Positions 13,101 to 27,410 of a DNA stretch of 64,000 bases are shown here, one piece after another; position 1 is the stretch's first letter; every line of letters begins with the position of its first letter. The notes under the pieces are model-generated. The model was not told where the DNA came from, did no database searches, and saw only the letters and a program-made list of their open reading frames with translations. The DNA is taken from NCBI GenBank assembly GCA_020086605.1, contig JACBWW010000004.1, forward strand, positions 22,614,553-22,678,552. The letters run 5' to 3'. The position numbers were made by a program, and so were the translations under genes. Source of the stretch: Lanius collurio (Eukaryota; Chordata; Aves; Passeriformes; Laniidae).

Positions 13101-14363
13101 ACTGAGTCTTACTGTGTCAGTCTTGTCAACACTGCTGAATATTAATGGGAATAAAGTTAATTGCTGGGTGTATGAGGGTCTGATGCAGTCAAAGTGAAAG
13201 AAAGCACCTAACAGAAATCTGTCAATTTTGACAAGCTGTAATTTATTTCTACTTCAAGATATGTGCCGACACGTTTCAAACCTTACTCTAGTCTTTACCA
13301 TAAATTGCAATTATTATAATTCACAGTGACATTTGACACAGAGGTTGGGACCTAGTTTACCATATATAAGAGAGTTTACATCTCAGGGAATTCACTTGCA
13401 AACTCCAGTATGTATTTCTCATTGTAAATCCAATTGTTTCCACTCACATTGAACATGCACAGTAAATTTTGTGACTTGCACTGCTAAAGAAAAGAAATAG
13501 CACATTTCTTTAGCTGAAATATAAAGTGTTTATGACAAAATATTTACAGATATTTAAAAGCTAAAATTAAATTTCAGTGTGACTGTACAATTATTAGTAA
13601 GTTTTATAATATTAGACACTGGTGACAGATAAGCCTGATGGATTTTTTGGACTATTTTTATAGCAAATCAACATTGGTTGTAACAAATGTTGTTACTGGT
13701 AGCATCAACAGCATAATGGAAGTTAACTCAGTTTAGTCCCTGAACTTTTGCTCCTCTGTTAGTATAGTTTATAAGAAAGGTGTTGATGAGTATTTTCTTG
13801 GACAGAAGAAAAATTCCCAAGATGACTGAGTTTATGGTGAATGTCTCTAGATCTATAAGCCTAGTTTTGAAGTCTGGGTTTATTATGAGCCTCGTCATTT
13901 CTAACGCCTAATAACTGTAACTTGAAAATACAAATATCTCTGTTTAAAATGCTATCAATTTAGAAAAGATCAGAAAGATTGTAAAGTCCATCAGATGATG
14001 CAGGCTGTAAGAAGAACTGTGCTAGCTCTAAAACAGCAGACTTTCAAAAAATTTAAAATTCTTCAGAAGACACTAATTTTAATAGTAGCACCTGTGAGTT
14101 TTGATTGTTGTGTATATTTTTAATTAACTACCCAGCTTTATTTATCTTGACTGTACCTTTGCCTTCTCACATCAATATCTCATCACTAAGCAACTATCAA
14201 CGTTCTTCCTGCCATAAAGTACCTTCTTAGAGAAATATAATCTGCATTTTTGCAAAACCTCCAAATTCCCATTTACTGCCCTGAGGTCAGAGTCAGGGCT
14301 TTCTCCCTGCTTTTCTAGACAATTGCATTAACATTCTAGAGATATTTAGAGAACCATAAATAG

Positions 14364-14412
14364 AAAAAACAACAACAACAACAATAATAAATAATAATAA
14401 AAATAGTAATTA
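14364..14412. repeat. Compound (AAC)n(AAT)n microsatellite
   Basis: An A-run is followed by AAC repeats, then AAT repeats with one interruption, then A-rich sequence. It is a typical simple-sequence tract. Confidence 0.9.
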
Positions 14413-17400
14413 TAATTTTAGTTCTTTCACAGGGAATAAGAGAAAGAGACCTATGTAAGATATCCAGGTATCTCCTCTCAACAGAGCACATTTTCAGTTG
14501 CTTCTAAACCAACTGCTGGCTTTGCTGAGAAACTGGTAGAGACATCCACAGCATTACACCAGGGAAATCATACATGGAGGACTAGATTAAGCCAAGATAT
14601 TACCTGTTTTTTGTTACCAAGACTTCGGGATTTCTGTGGATTCCTATCATAGCAGAGCACAAAATAGAAAGCTGAAACCATTACCAACAGAAGTGTGTCT
14701 ATTTACATAGATAAATGATAGATGTCAAGGAATAGTGTTAGAGGACAGAAGAGTAGGAATGTTTTCTATCAACCACACAGACTAAATTTAGAAATGTTTA
14801 GGGTTAGCAGAGGAAGGGTGAAATACAGAATAGTTTACAGTGTTTGAGATATAATTTACTGATATGATTTTTTTCTGTAAAAACTGTAAAGGGAAAGTTT
14901 ATGAAGCTAGTATTGTTTGAGTCAAAAATGCTTGTTAGCCAGAACCCTTTCTCTCTTCCATTCCTTATGTAGCCATTTGGTTTTTATCAATACAAGAAAA
15001 AATAAAAAATAAATGTTTTATATACTGCAATTCTCTACAAACATTTAATTATATACAGAGAGAGGGTCTTGATTTGTTTGCTTTATAAGGAATAGTAGTG
15101 TTTGACAGAAATATAATGGAATAACACTGTGGTGAAATTATGTTGCCTTAGTGGGCCATCTCTATCGTGCATTTCTCTGTGAATTTTATTTGAAATACTG
15201 AAACTGTCTTACAGTGAAGGCATTTGAATGCTTTCTTCTCCACATCTTTTTATAAGTGCTGCTATAAATATTAAGATTTAAAAGCTGCGGATTGAAGATG
15301 TTGATGGTTTACATCATTATTTTTAGACAAATAGACAACAATAAGAGGAAAGAAATACTGTAAAAAAGACATCAGGAGAAAATCTTTATCTGAAAATTCA
15401 GATTAATGTATGAGTTTTTAAAAACAATAGGGTATTCCAGGGGGGATTCTCCATTTTATTGTTTGCAGTACTACACTAGAACTTCAAGTTTACCAAATGG
15501 ATGAAAATCAGTGACTTGGGTCACTGTCTGAGAAAAGTATTTTTTTTGTCTTTATAGAATAATAAATACTAAAACATGGAAGATAATAATGTGGCAATTT
15601 AGGACTGTAGCAAAACTTTAGTGCAAGTTATGTTATAATCTGTCTATTATGTCATTCTGAGTATCTGTTGTGCCAAGTACCCATTTAATCATGTGATTAG
15701 GCCAAGATTTCTGCAGCCTTTACCAAAGATACTTATGAAACAGTTCCCCTATGGCAAATGGCCAAATGCAGTACATTGCAGAATTATTACATTTCACATG
15801 TCCTCCCTTTCTGCATTATTTCACCTGAACATGCATATACTCACTGAAATCCAGATTGCTTAGCATGTAAGTCCCTGAAGTACTGTTCTTCTTAGCAAAA
15901 ATGATCTGGATGAAACATTTAGAGCTGATCCTGGTTTAATTACCATGATCTAAAATCATTTCAGCAGACACTTGTAATAAACCCCTCCATATAACAAAGC
16001 TAGTTACAGCACCAGCTCGTCTGGAATTCATGATCTTATCCCACTGCCTACTGAGCATATCTCAGAATACAAAATAATGATAAATTATATGTTCACTGGA
16101 GAAATAGCGTGTCAAAGTTTGGACTGGTGTAGCACATTAACACACCTGTTCCTTGCTGGCTGGCCCTTCCAGGTGTGGTTGAGAAACATGCTTATTGTAA
16201 TAAGGTAAAAGCTCCACATTTTTGATCCTGAAGTGCTGTTAATGAGAATTCAATCTTATTATTACCAAGAGCTTCTTTTAGTCATAATTTCTTAACACTT
16301 AGGAAATTAAGCAAAGAATTCAGCATTTGTCCATGGGATCAAATCTACTATACATAAACACCTTATAAATCTGCCAAAAGAAATAAAACTGACTTTTTTT
16401 TCTAGACATGCTAGGAAATGGGATGCTTTTAATAAGGACCTGGCTTGCTTTCAGGCTCATCTCCTTTTTAAGGCAGAACTGAAAGCAAAAGCCTTGGAAG
16501 TAGTTAGAAAAACAGCGTAATAACCAAGATACCATTATCCTGTCTCTTGTAGCTTTTATATTTGTGCTTCTCAAAGCTATGGACAGCAAATTACTCATGT
16601 GATACCTGAGCTGCATAAAGAAGATTGAAATCTGGGCTGTTAATGACCTTTTCACTCAGTTTAGGCGTTTCTCTGTAAAAGCTCATGTAGCTCAGATGCT
16701 GGGTGTCTATATTATTCCTAGGTACCCAACAAAATACAGAGATAGAAAGGGTCATCCATCTTAGATACACCACTGCTGAAAGAAATCTTATTTCTTTATG
16801 AAATACTTTTTGAAGAAGGAATTGGTTTTCTAGGACACCAGATACATCTTGCAGAAAAACATTAGGTTCCTCTTTGTGTTTTGGTAGTAAGTGACACGCA
16901 TTACTAAATACCTTAAATGAAGAATCAACTTAAATGAAACAGAAATTTTGGCTAGCAGTTAAGGTAGTGATTAATAAGAATATAGTCATGTAAATTACTT
17001 ACTCAAAACATGATTTTCCAGGTAGTATTTTTATGCTTAATTTTTAAAAAATGTTTTAGACCGAAATGAAATATATATGATAAAAGATCACTGCTTCTTA
17101 TTTGGCTAAAAACACAAAGACTTTTGAAAATTTTTGTTTGTAATTTCCAAATAGAACTTTTTACCACAAAATTCCCCCCCAAACTCCACAAAGATAGGAA
17201 AAATGTCATCATCACTAATATTATAAAGCTGGAGCTTGCAAAAGATTAACTGGTGTGCTCAAAGCCACACATGTATGGGAGATCTTGAAGTCAGTTTGAG
17301 CCTGTAGGCTTCATGTTGTGATCAGCCATAACCATCTGACTTCTTCTCACTTCTCACCTTTTTATTAACCAGGTAAATGCAGCAGTTCCAGGATGACATT

Positions 17401-20400
17401 GCTAACTCCAAAAATTATTTAGCAGTCATTAATTTTCTTTGATCCTTAATCACCTACTTAAATTGGTGAAATGTGTACATGGAATCAATAAGATTTTTAT
17501 CCTTTTATCATCTTATAGATAGCACATGCCAGACAGAAGTGCATCTGGTTCTGAATGGCCCCAACAGGAGAAATCAAACACAAGGCTAATTATGTTCTAC
17601 TAAGTACCTCAGGAAAAAATCTTTCCTGTAGAGCCAGTCCAGAATGCATATTCTACAAGCATAACTGTGAGGCTAAAATTTGATTTAATCTATTAAAGTA
17701 TCCTTTAATCTGTTTATCACATCTGTTATATACAATTTTCTTACTAATTTATGACTCTGGAATGCTTACCAAAGTCTTTTGGGAATACTTTAAAAGTAGC
17801 TTTTTGTTTTATTTTTAATTTGACCAATCCCAGTTTTAAGTACCTTTTTATATTTTCTTAACTCTTAGAGGAGTTTTTGGATCTTCAGTCAAGGATGAAC
17901 AAAGAAGTCATGCAGTGCAGGTACCAGACTTCTCAGTAGTGTGCACTTAAGGCTCCTCCAGGCATTTCAATTTATAAAATAGTATGATCATACATTCCAG
18001 TGAATACATAGCTCATTCTAGTAGAATATCATGATGAACTAATCAATATTTAATTTATAACTTCCTGTATTAAAAAAAAGATACCAATGATCTCTTCTTT
18101 CTATCCTGTGAAGATTTAATACAGAAAACCTCTGCAAAAAGGAAAAAAGAAAGAGGTGGATTATCACTAACTGAAATGGTTATAGGAAATCCTGTCACTC
18201 TTCCCCAGTTTCTTTCTCCAAGAAAACATCATTGAAGACTTTCATGCCATTTTGTTAGTTACGTTAACTAATAAAAACATTTATTTAGAAAATATTGTTA
18301 GACAATTTCCTAAATAAAAAGAAATTTTAAAGAAGAGTCCATCTGTGGTAACCTCAAGAAATCACCCCTTTTTTTTTTTTTAAGTCAGAGGCAAAGTAAC
18401 TTAGCAAAACCCATTGAGAATTACAGGTTAAAGGTGTACAGCATAAAACCAAAACTGTGTTTTTTCCTACTGATTTTTTTTCCTAGCATCCAACCCCAAA
18501 GTTACTGAACAGGACAACCTAGAATACTGAAAAGAAATGAAAAAAGCTATTCACTCCATGAACAGACACACAGTTAAACTTATTTCAGTTTATTTTCATT
18601 CAGAAGGAATATAAGTTCTCCTGCGTGAAGTTAAGGGAAGCATTTTGTTTTGCTTCTCCTCTGATTTTAATAAATCTAACTGTTAAGACCCTTGCATGCT
18701 TAGGAACATCTCACACATTAGTTCTCAATGAAGAAAAAGTAACTTCAGACATTTATAGAACAAAGTGATTATAGAAACTCTACAGAATATCTGTGGGGAA
18801 TCAATTTGAGTAAATAGTGGTGAGCCTTTTTTCTATTAGGTGGCAGAAGCTGCACGTCTGTGGAGAAGCCAAGAGCACAGAAATCTGCCTGACATAAAGT
18901 GAAGGAGCAGCTCTGATGGGGAAATGTACAATGAGCACATATCTGTTCCACATGGATTTTAAACTTGGGATGACATTTTCCTTAGAAAAAGAAACTGTAT
19001 TTTAGTATTTCCTCTTTTGCTGTGGACTACCCACATCACTGCTTGGAATAATGTGCGAAACATCCTCCAGGCAGCATTTTACGCATCTAAATGCAGAAAG
19101 AGGAATTTGGAATACTATCAAAGCACATATAGAATAAAGGAACAATTCTGTTTCAGCAGCAACACAGGAGATATGTTTTTCATTATGCATGTGAAGTGTT
19201 TAATTTAAACTGGTAATAGTTAACCAGGTCTGGCCTTGAGCTATGGAGATCTGGGGAAAACATCCATAAACAAAATCCCTTCTATTGCCCTTCAAATTTT
19301 TCTTCTTTAAAGTCAAAGGAACAGAAAGTAAATATATTTTTGGAAAAAATTAAGAACTCTTATGTGAACTATTTTTCTGCCAGACTGTGCAGTGAAAGGT
19401 AAAAAGTGTATTGTTTATACTGAGAAGCCTAGCAGCCTTAGGGTTACCTGTAATAAAATTGTAATGAATGCCTTACAGTGGAGTTTGGAGTTAGAGGTCA
19501 TCAGAGGAGCATACACAAAGCATTTATGAAAAAAGTATCTTAGATGTTTATGGTTTACAGATGTTTAGGTGCATATGGTTATCTTTGTATAAAGGAATCC
19601 CAGCCTTGGCACGGGGCCAAACTGCATCTCTCCAATTAAGGGCATTTGCCATTATTCAGAAGGGAGGGTTACATATTTTATTAATAAATTACACAATTAA
19701 AATGTATTTATAATTCACAATAAATGAGTTTATTTTAATAAAAAAATAAATGTTACTTCAGTAAGAAAATAGCTAATATAGAATCCAGCCCCTGTGTATG
19801 CTTGCAAAATTAAACTAGCATATATACAGTTCAAACAGAAGGCAAAAGTTCAAGAACTTCTTTGCCTAAAGCATTTATATTTTCCAGTGAGAGTAACTAT
19901 TGTCCAGCTCTGTCTGTTAATGGCATACAGATTTCAAATGTTTTCTACCCCAGTGTGAGAAAGAAGAAATTTAATTTTCAAGGGACTGAAAAATAATTTT
20001 ACTGCTTAATAATTTTTTCTCTAGTAAAGAGATAAAATGTACTGATATAGATAATGAAACTAAAAGAAAGTAAACAGAGAAGAATAAACATATATAATTT
20101 CTTGCTTAGCAACAGTTCTAGAAAAGCACGACAATTTTAGCCACAAATTATTCAGAATGTAATACTCCGAAAGTACCTTAATAGTGGACAATAAAAGTGA
20201 GTATTATTCAAAATTAATTGGTATTCAGTATATCAGTCTTGTAAAAAAAACTTCCCTGGGTTGAAAAGGTTCATTTCCATAATAATCTTTGAGGAATTCA
20301 GCAAAACTTCCTCGATGACAACTACTGACCTTCTTTGTTTTCCTTTCAGGCCTGTCATGGTTTGTTTAACTGTAGATTTTAAAAAGGTAAACAGACAATT

Positions 20401-20549
20401 ATTTCTCTTCCTTTTCACAGTTTGATCAGATAGAAACCTAACTTACCAAACAATTGATATTAGACTGTTTTTAATATGTAGGCAAAATACTTTTTCTCAT
20501 ATCAAAATGGACCCTGGGAAGTCTTATTTCTTGGAAGCCACAACCAATC

Positions 20550-20566
20550 TTTTTTTTTTTTTTTTT
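20550..20566. repeat. T17 homopolymer run
   Basis: Seventeen consecutive T. No retrotransposon body could be recognised on either side, so it is not assigned as a poly(A) tail. Confidence 0.9.
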
Positions 20567-22073
20567 CTGTTCCAAGTACTTTTGAACCAGTAAATGAAAT
20601 CAAATGATGTTTTAGTCAGACTGTCCAAATCCAGTGGAAACAAAAGACTAATGCACATCTTCATGTTTTAATGACTTTGTCTGATTTTCAAGCAGCCCAA
20701 GTGATCATGCTAGAAAGAAATGTGATTTAAGTGACCAGAAATAAAAGTCAAGAAGAGATGAAAATGGACCTAATGTAATTTAGTCTTAAAAATGAGACCC
20801 AAATCAGAAAAATCCACTTTAACAAACCCAAGACCACTTACTTATGTAAGTGTAATTTTAAAATACTGTAACTATTCTTTTCTAAAGAAGTATAAAAATA
20901 AGTATCTGAAAATTATTTATCCACATTCACTTGTATCCACTGTACAGACCATGAAATGGATGGTCATGTGGAATGAGTCAGGAAAAATGGCAAAGGTTTT
21001 TCTTACACTTGATTCTTTATACTTTTATATATTAATTTAAAATTAATTAATTAACAATCTGTGAAATTTGAGGAGTTGAAAACCTGAGTTAAATTCTAAG
21101 ACTTCAATTTCTAACTAGAGCAATAAATGAAATAATGCATATTTAAGTTGATGTAAATTTGTTTTTACTGAAAGAAATCAAATAATAGAGTAGCAGAATG
21201 ATACATTTACTGCCTGAATAGTTAACGATACAACTTCAATGCATTGTCCTTGTACTTCCAGTAGATGGCAGGTATAGTACTTCAAACTTTTTAAAAGTCA
21301 TAAAACTCTTAACTTTTTTAAGCAATAATATGCTAATATCTGGGAAATTTTACTTATAATGTAACCCTTTCCATATGCATATATTTTTACATCTAATATC
21401 ATTATCGAAGATATGCCAAGATGAAAAGAAATGTTTAATACAAACACATTAAGTACTGAAAACAAATTATAAAATAATAAAAATAGAATGAACATACTGA
21501 AAAACATGTATAGAGAATTGGAATGTTTAGAATAATATTCAAAATAAAATAAAAGCCCAAACTGGCAAACTTACAATAGGAACATAAAATAAAAAACTTC
21601 ATATTTATTTCTCTTTTTCATAAATTTGCCTCCTTTGAAAGCAATCGTTGTATCTTTTCCCCTAAAGGAACTTTCAATTTTCTGTTATGTGTCACTGAAA
21701 AATTAAGAACCATGTTATGACAGTCACGCATTTATAAATTCAGAGATTCATGCAGTAATGTTGTTGGTTAAACCAAGATAACATACACAAGAAATGATGA
21801 CACTTTTTTTACTGCAAGACTGAGTTATAAAATCCTACTTGAAGCAGAGGCGTTCCTCCTCTCTCAGAGCACAGAACAGCTAGTATTCAGTTACAGATTA
21901 GGAACAAAACCTCTAATTTTCTTTCCATTGTTCAGTATGTGACTCCATGCCTTGTTCATTGCACACTGCTACAACTTCAAACCACTCTGAATGTTCTGCG
22001 CGCTATTCGCTTTAATAGTGTCATGAATGCCACTTTTTCTTGGCCAAGTTTTGGTTAGTTGGCTTTCTGATAT

Positions 22074-22106
22074 CATCTCTGTTTTAGAAAGAGGGAAACA
22101 GAGATG
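22074..22106. repeat. Inverted repeat: 11-bp perfect stem, 11-base spacer
   Basis: The left arm CATCTCTGTTT (22074-22084) is the exact reverse complement of the right arm AAACAGAGATG (22096-22106), separated by 11 bases. Transcribed either way it could fold into a short hairpin. The stem is much shorter than a microRNA precursor, and I see no extension of pairing beyond it. Confidence 0.55.
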
Positions 22107-23020
22107 CTTTGAAATTAACGTCAAGAATATTTGCAAATATTCATTGGATTGTCTGATGTTTTCTGGTAATGGTGGTACGTGTCAAGCACTATAATAGTAC
22201 AAATAGGTTAAAATTATTTTTTTATTAGTATTTTTTTCAGTCATGAGTGCAAGTTGAATACAAAGATAATTGCACCCCTAGCGAGAATTTCTGAGATGGA
22301 TGGTTGTGGTGGACCCCTCTGGGCCCCCCCGGCCAGGTCCCTGCCATATGACTCTGAGTTTGTCTAATGTTCAAGCAGCCCGAGCTCTGATCTGGTTGGT
22401 TGTTTTATTCAACTACCAGAGATGGTTTAAAGGAAAAGACTAATATCACACACAAGCTGCCATTAAAAACATCCTAAATACAATTTTTCAGGCAGGTTTT
22501 CGCATTATCATAATGAAATTATATCTTGTGTTCTTTCTATTCCATGTCTCATGACATCTTCTGCACAAAAGAGAACAGCACCTACTTTCTAGTTGTTTTC
22601 CATAGTTGTCTACTGTTTGGTCACACAGTACAGAAAGAAGGAATGGAGTAATCCCAGCAGCATGTTTACTGTCCTTGGTTTCTCATCTCAAACTCACTAT
22701 GTGAATATTAATTATGCTGCCTATTTCCTGTCTTGGACCTCATGTCCCCCAGCTGCCTCTCATTAAATTTCAATCAGTTTATCTTTGCACCTAATTCTTT
22801 TGTCCTCTAACCAATACTGGCATTCATTGCTTTTTCTTTAAGTTTTCTTTCCATCCAACCTTCTCACTGACTTCTTAGTTCCAGCTATCTGCCAGATTAT
22901 TTCACTTCTTCCTCCACATTGCAAATCAGGCCAAATAATCTTCCGTCATTCTTATCCCTCCTCCAACCTTCCCTGAAAACAATATACTTAGTATCTTGTT
23001 TCAATCTCCCTATGTCATCA

Positions 23021-23044
23021 ATTTTGACTTTGATTTTGACTTTG
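23021..23044. repeat. Perfect 12-bp tandem duplication
   Basis: The unit ATTTTGACTTTG occurs twice head to tail with no mismatch. It is small, probably from replication slippage. Confidence 0.75.
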
Positions 23045-26000
23045 TTTTCATTTTGGCAATTCATTGCCCATCTCAGCATTCCACAGTTTAGACTCCTTTC
23101 TCCTGCTTTTACTGTTTCTTCTAGACTTAGGAGCTCTGAGTCCCTTCACTCCAGTTCTAAGATGCCAGACTTGAATGAGATGCTTTCTTTATTTCTGTTG
23201 CCTGAAAATTACAAAACAAGGCATTACACCATATCATGAAATAAACTGGTGAGAGATGATCATAAACACATCAATTCCTGTTATGCTCTTCAGTCCAGAG
23301 CCTAATATTTACTCTCTCCCTAAATGCAGAAGCACGTGCAAGGAAACCTGGCTTTTGTCATGCACTCTAAAGTTTGCCTGCTCAGTCCCATGGTGAAGAT
23401 GGCAAAAGTCCAATCTTATCAGTAATAACAGGTGAGAGACACAAGCACTGATGGAATCAACATTGAACATTACGAAACATCTAGGGAGCATGTACAAAGT
23501 GACGTTCCCTAGAATCCTGTACTTGAACACTTTTCCTATTTAAAAGAAATGGGGAAGACTTTTTAAAGAGTAAAATGTTGCCAAATCTCCTTTTCTGCTT
23601 ATTATATGTGAGTTGCAAAGTTTTTCAGGGAAAAGATAAGGAAGGTTTTTTTCCTTGGCTTCATTCTTGGAAACCATGCAATTAGTTTTGGCTGAATTAT
23701 AAAATAAAACAAAATAAATTCCTGTACAGGTGCCAAACATGAAAGACTTCAATGAAATTAATAAATTAAATAAAGTTCTATGACACAGATAATAGAAAAG
23801 TAACCTTAGTAAAAAGTAGAAAACTAACAACAGGTGATGATAACCAGGTCTGCATTTAATATGTGTTCATAGAAAGCACAAGGTAGCAATAACTTAGAAA
23901 AAAAAAAAAAACTTCTCATACCTTTCCCAGTATTTCATCTGCACTCTGCCTATTTCCTGCCTTGGCCATTGCATTGAGGTCATAACTTGGATCACAAGAG
24001 GTGTTTTTATTTGAGCAGGAGAGTGATTTCTAGTGAAGACAATTATGACTTTAATACAAACTTTTTATTTATCAAGAGAACAGAATATTTTCTTTTGTAC
24101 TTATCTTTGTCTAGGCTGCCATGCTCCAGTTAACAAGCAGAACAAAAAGCTGCTTCCAAGCTTGGGATTCTGTATAATTTCATTTTTTGCAATACATTTT
24201 GCTGTCCCCTCACACACATAGACATAACATGCAATATAATCACTTAATGAACCCACCTTCAGATATATTTTTTATAAAACATTGAGAGGTTTCCTCCCAT
24301 TATAAATAAGATGAAAAAAATAGATACCAATTATATATCCGCCACAACTGCTTAAGTCCTCAGACAACAGCCACTTCTACAAGAATGTGAATCCAACCCT
24401 AGCTTGTTAAAAGTGGAACTTCCTTAGCTGAAAAAAAAATTGAGTTTGCACATAATTTAAAAATTCTAGCAAATTATTTTTTGTTTAAATAGGTTACTGC
24501 ATATACGTGTTACATATGTACAGGCTACTCAAAGTAACAAAGGACATCACTCAGATGTGAAAAGGACAGTTTTATTTTTGGACAATAAAGATGCTCAAGG
24601 ATGATGAAAGGACATGGTTTTTCATTAGAATTAAGTAGGAGTATTAACCTCAGCCATCTTCCATATTTTTGGTCACTTGACTTCACTTGGGAAAAATAAT
24701 CTCTCCCTGAAAATACAGAAAAAAAGGTGAGCAATGAAAGAACAAAAGACTTCAGAAAGTAGGCCAAAACAAGCAATGTTCACTACCTAATACTACTGCA
24801 AGACTTTGTTAGCCTGATTCAGTCCAGAGCCTTGAATCTATTCCCTGTGAACATATTACTGTTAAAAAAAGAGAGAATGGAGCTTTAACATGGCACTCTG
24901 TAGTCAGTTTATTTCACAAGTGTTGAAGGCTAGTTGAGAAAGTGGAAAATTTTTGAAGATCTTGTCACATGCTCCAAATATGTCAAACAGATCTAGAACT
25001 AAAGCTTTGAATGCGTATTTAGGGATAACACTATACAACAATAACGTTTTTTTTACACTCCTCTTGCATCGTGGTAGCAGTGAATGTACCCTGAATGCTT
25101 TCCCTGTGTTTGATTATCAACTGCAAAAGATTTCTGAGGAACTAATTTCCATCACATTTTTATTCTTTTTCATGTTACCACACAGCAGGACCCCAACACA
25201 GAAAATTGCAAAATTCTCCTGTCATGGAAATCTTCAATATGTCACTAGTATAAAAAGCAGTAAGCCCCACAGAAGATGCACAGAAACGCATGACAAAGAC
25301 TAACACAAAAGAGAATGGGAATATCTGAAGCCAAATTAATTTATGGAATATCCTCTGTACTTCAATATAAATATACTGCTATATAAATTTTCAGCAAACA
25401 TTATGAGATTTTAAAATTCCTGAAAATTGAAAAAAAACCCACCCAACAATGAAAAAACCCAGAAATTACCTTATTTGTGTAGTTTCAGTAAACTGCAATG
25501 GGATACTGTTCAGTGTTACTAGCAATCTAGGGATAAAAAAAACCCAAATAACCACAACTCCCCCAAAAGCAGATGCAAAGGCCAACCCCCCAAATAACCC
25601 ACAAATATTGGTTGTCAGTATTTTGAGTCCTTTTACTGAAAAACTGCACAAAGAGCTGTACTACCTTCTTTCCCCTGAAATACTGAGTTCAGTCTTTTGT
25701 CAGCTGTTCTGTCAGCAGAGGTATTTATAAGGGTATTTTTCCCCTCCAAGCAAGATCCTTAACCGAAATGCTCTCAGCTGCTACACATGTGTAGGGGAAA
25801 TGGGCATGGCCTAATAATTTTTCCCCCTTGTTCAGTGAGAAATGCAGCAGAGAGTATCACTACCTCTAGAAGGTCTGCCCAGAGAGAGCTGTAAAGCAGC
25901 CCAAGGCTTCTAATTTACTTGTAGATTTTCCTGTTCTCTAGAGGTTTAGGCCAAAAATCTAATCACAAACACATGCATGGAAGTGGTAGCCATCTGTATT

Positions 26001-26801
26001 AGGAAATTAGGTCATTGAATTATAATGAAAAAAGGTTCTGAAGTAGACGTTTACAAGAATTCTCAAAATCTTTATTTGAAAAACAGCAGCTAGCTCTCTC
26101 TGAAACTGAGAGTGTGACCAGACTAACAAGGCCATTTTGAAAACACCAGAATTATTTTTAAAAAGCATGAATGCTGGCACAAATTTCCCACACAATGATA
26201 GCAGAATACAGGACTGGAGAACATGTTTATTCAACACTTCTGTATAGACAATGGAGAGAGACATGAAGTCTCAGAGGGTGAGTCAGTTCATAAAACAGAG
26301 CGCCTTCTAACCACTGACTATGTAAGGCACGTAAAATAACTCACTTATAGGAGCCTTTGCTAAGTGCATTGAGAAACATGGTATTCATCTGAACTAATGG
26401 ATAAATGGACCTCTAATTTGATGAGCTCAAAAATTAAAGGGGAAGGACATAAATTTGTTCAGTAGTAGTGTGGACCAGATAAAGAATTTTGGATAATTTT
26501 GCAATAGCACTGGAACAGAGGAGAACTGAAGCAAAAAATCAAATACAAATTAACTTAATGTGCACGACCTTAGATATCTGGGATCTTATTAATTCAATTA
26601 TTACTGAAGTCACTGTTAAACTTTTCCAGAACAGAGATGATTTTAAGAGAGAGTAAAGAGAAATAATAATTTTCTTGATATTACAAAGACTGAAATTTTA
26701 TATATGAGCAACAAATGAAGACAAATATTCACATTCCTGAAGGTTTCAATGATTATTTTTGTATGACAGAAAGATAACAGAATGAAGAGGCATTTGAAGG
26801 C

Positions 26802-27410
26802 TGTGGTGAGCTGGCCCTAGTTAGACACCAGGTGCCCACCAAAGCTTCTCTATCACTTCCCTCCCCAGCTGCACAGAGGAGAGAAAATATAAGGGAAGGC
26901 TTGTGGGTCAGGATAGGGACAGTGAGAGACAGCTACCTTCACAAGCAAAACAGACTTGAATTGGGGAAATTAGTGCCTATTTTAGCCACATCCAGCTGTT
27001 TCAGCGTGGGGTCCTCCATGATCAACAGATTTCTACTCAGTGTCAATCCCCATGGACTGCAGGGGCACAGCCTGACTCACCATGGTCTTCACGATGGGCT
27101 GCAGGGGAGTCTCTCCTTTGCCACTTGGAGCACCTTCTCCCTCTCCTTCACTCATATGGGTGTCTGCAGAGTTCCTCACATGTATTCTCACTCCTCTCTT
27201 CTGACTTCCATGAATGGTGTGCAGGTTTTGCCTCCCCTTCTTAACTGTATCACCCCAGAAGTGCTCCCACCATCACTGGTGGGCTCGGCCTTGGCCAGCA
27301 GTGGCTCTCTCTTGGAGCTGGCTAGCATCTGCTCCTCTATGAGCTTCCCACAGAAGCAATGCCTGTAGACCCCCTCACTATCAAAACCTTGCCACACAAA
27401 CTCAATATGA
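26802..27410 (-). mobile_element. Solitary LTR of an avian ERVL-type endogenous retrovirus
   Basis: On the plus strand the copy opens with 'tgtggtgagctggccctag' and closes near 'caaactcaatatga', consistent with degraded TG...CA termini. Inside are blocks that I recall from a very abundant avian LTR: 'aggtgcccaccaaagc', 'atggactgcaggggcacagc', 'ccatggtcttcac', 'gatgggctgcaggggagtct', 'ggctcggccttggccagcag' and 'tcaaaaccttgccacacaaa'. From memory, full copies are longer and contain a tandemly varied middle, so this one seems internally deleted around 26990-27000. I infer the minus orientation because the reverse complement starts like the LTR 5' end and carries a degraded TATA-like segment opposite about 27235-27255. 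No gag, pol or env sequence flanks it, so it is a solo LTR. The 178-codon plus-strand frame inside it (26832-27368) is spurious. Confidence 0.75.

Larger units (their letters stand above)
10197..26801. other. Long AT-rich noncoding stretch, no gene seen
   Basis: About 16.6 kb with no supportable exon, RNA gene or recognised transposable element. It holds an A15 run at 10645-10659, a microsatellite at 14364-14412, a T17 run at 20550-20566, an 11-base-stem inverted repeat at 22074-22106 and a 12-base tandem pair at 23021-23044. The longest open frames (about 60-116 codons) have unfamiliar, low-complexity translations. Small exons with weak splice signals could be missed by eye. Confidence 0.5.

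Noticed and set aside
26832..27368. 178-codon plus-strand open frame
   Set aside because: It lies entirely inside the LTR, probably antisense to it, and has no protein similarity; LTRs do not normally encode proteins.
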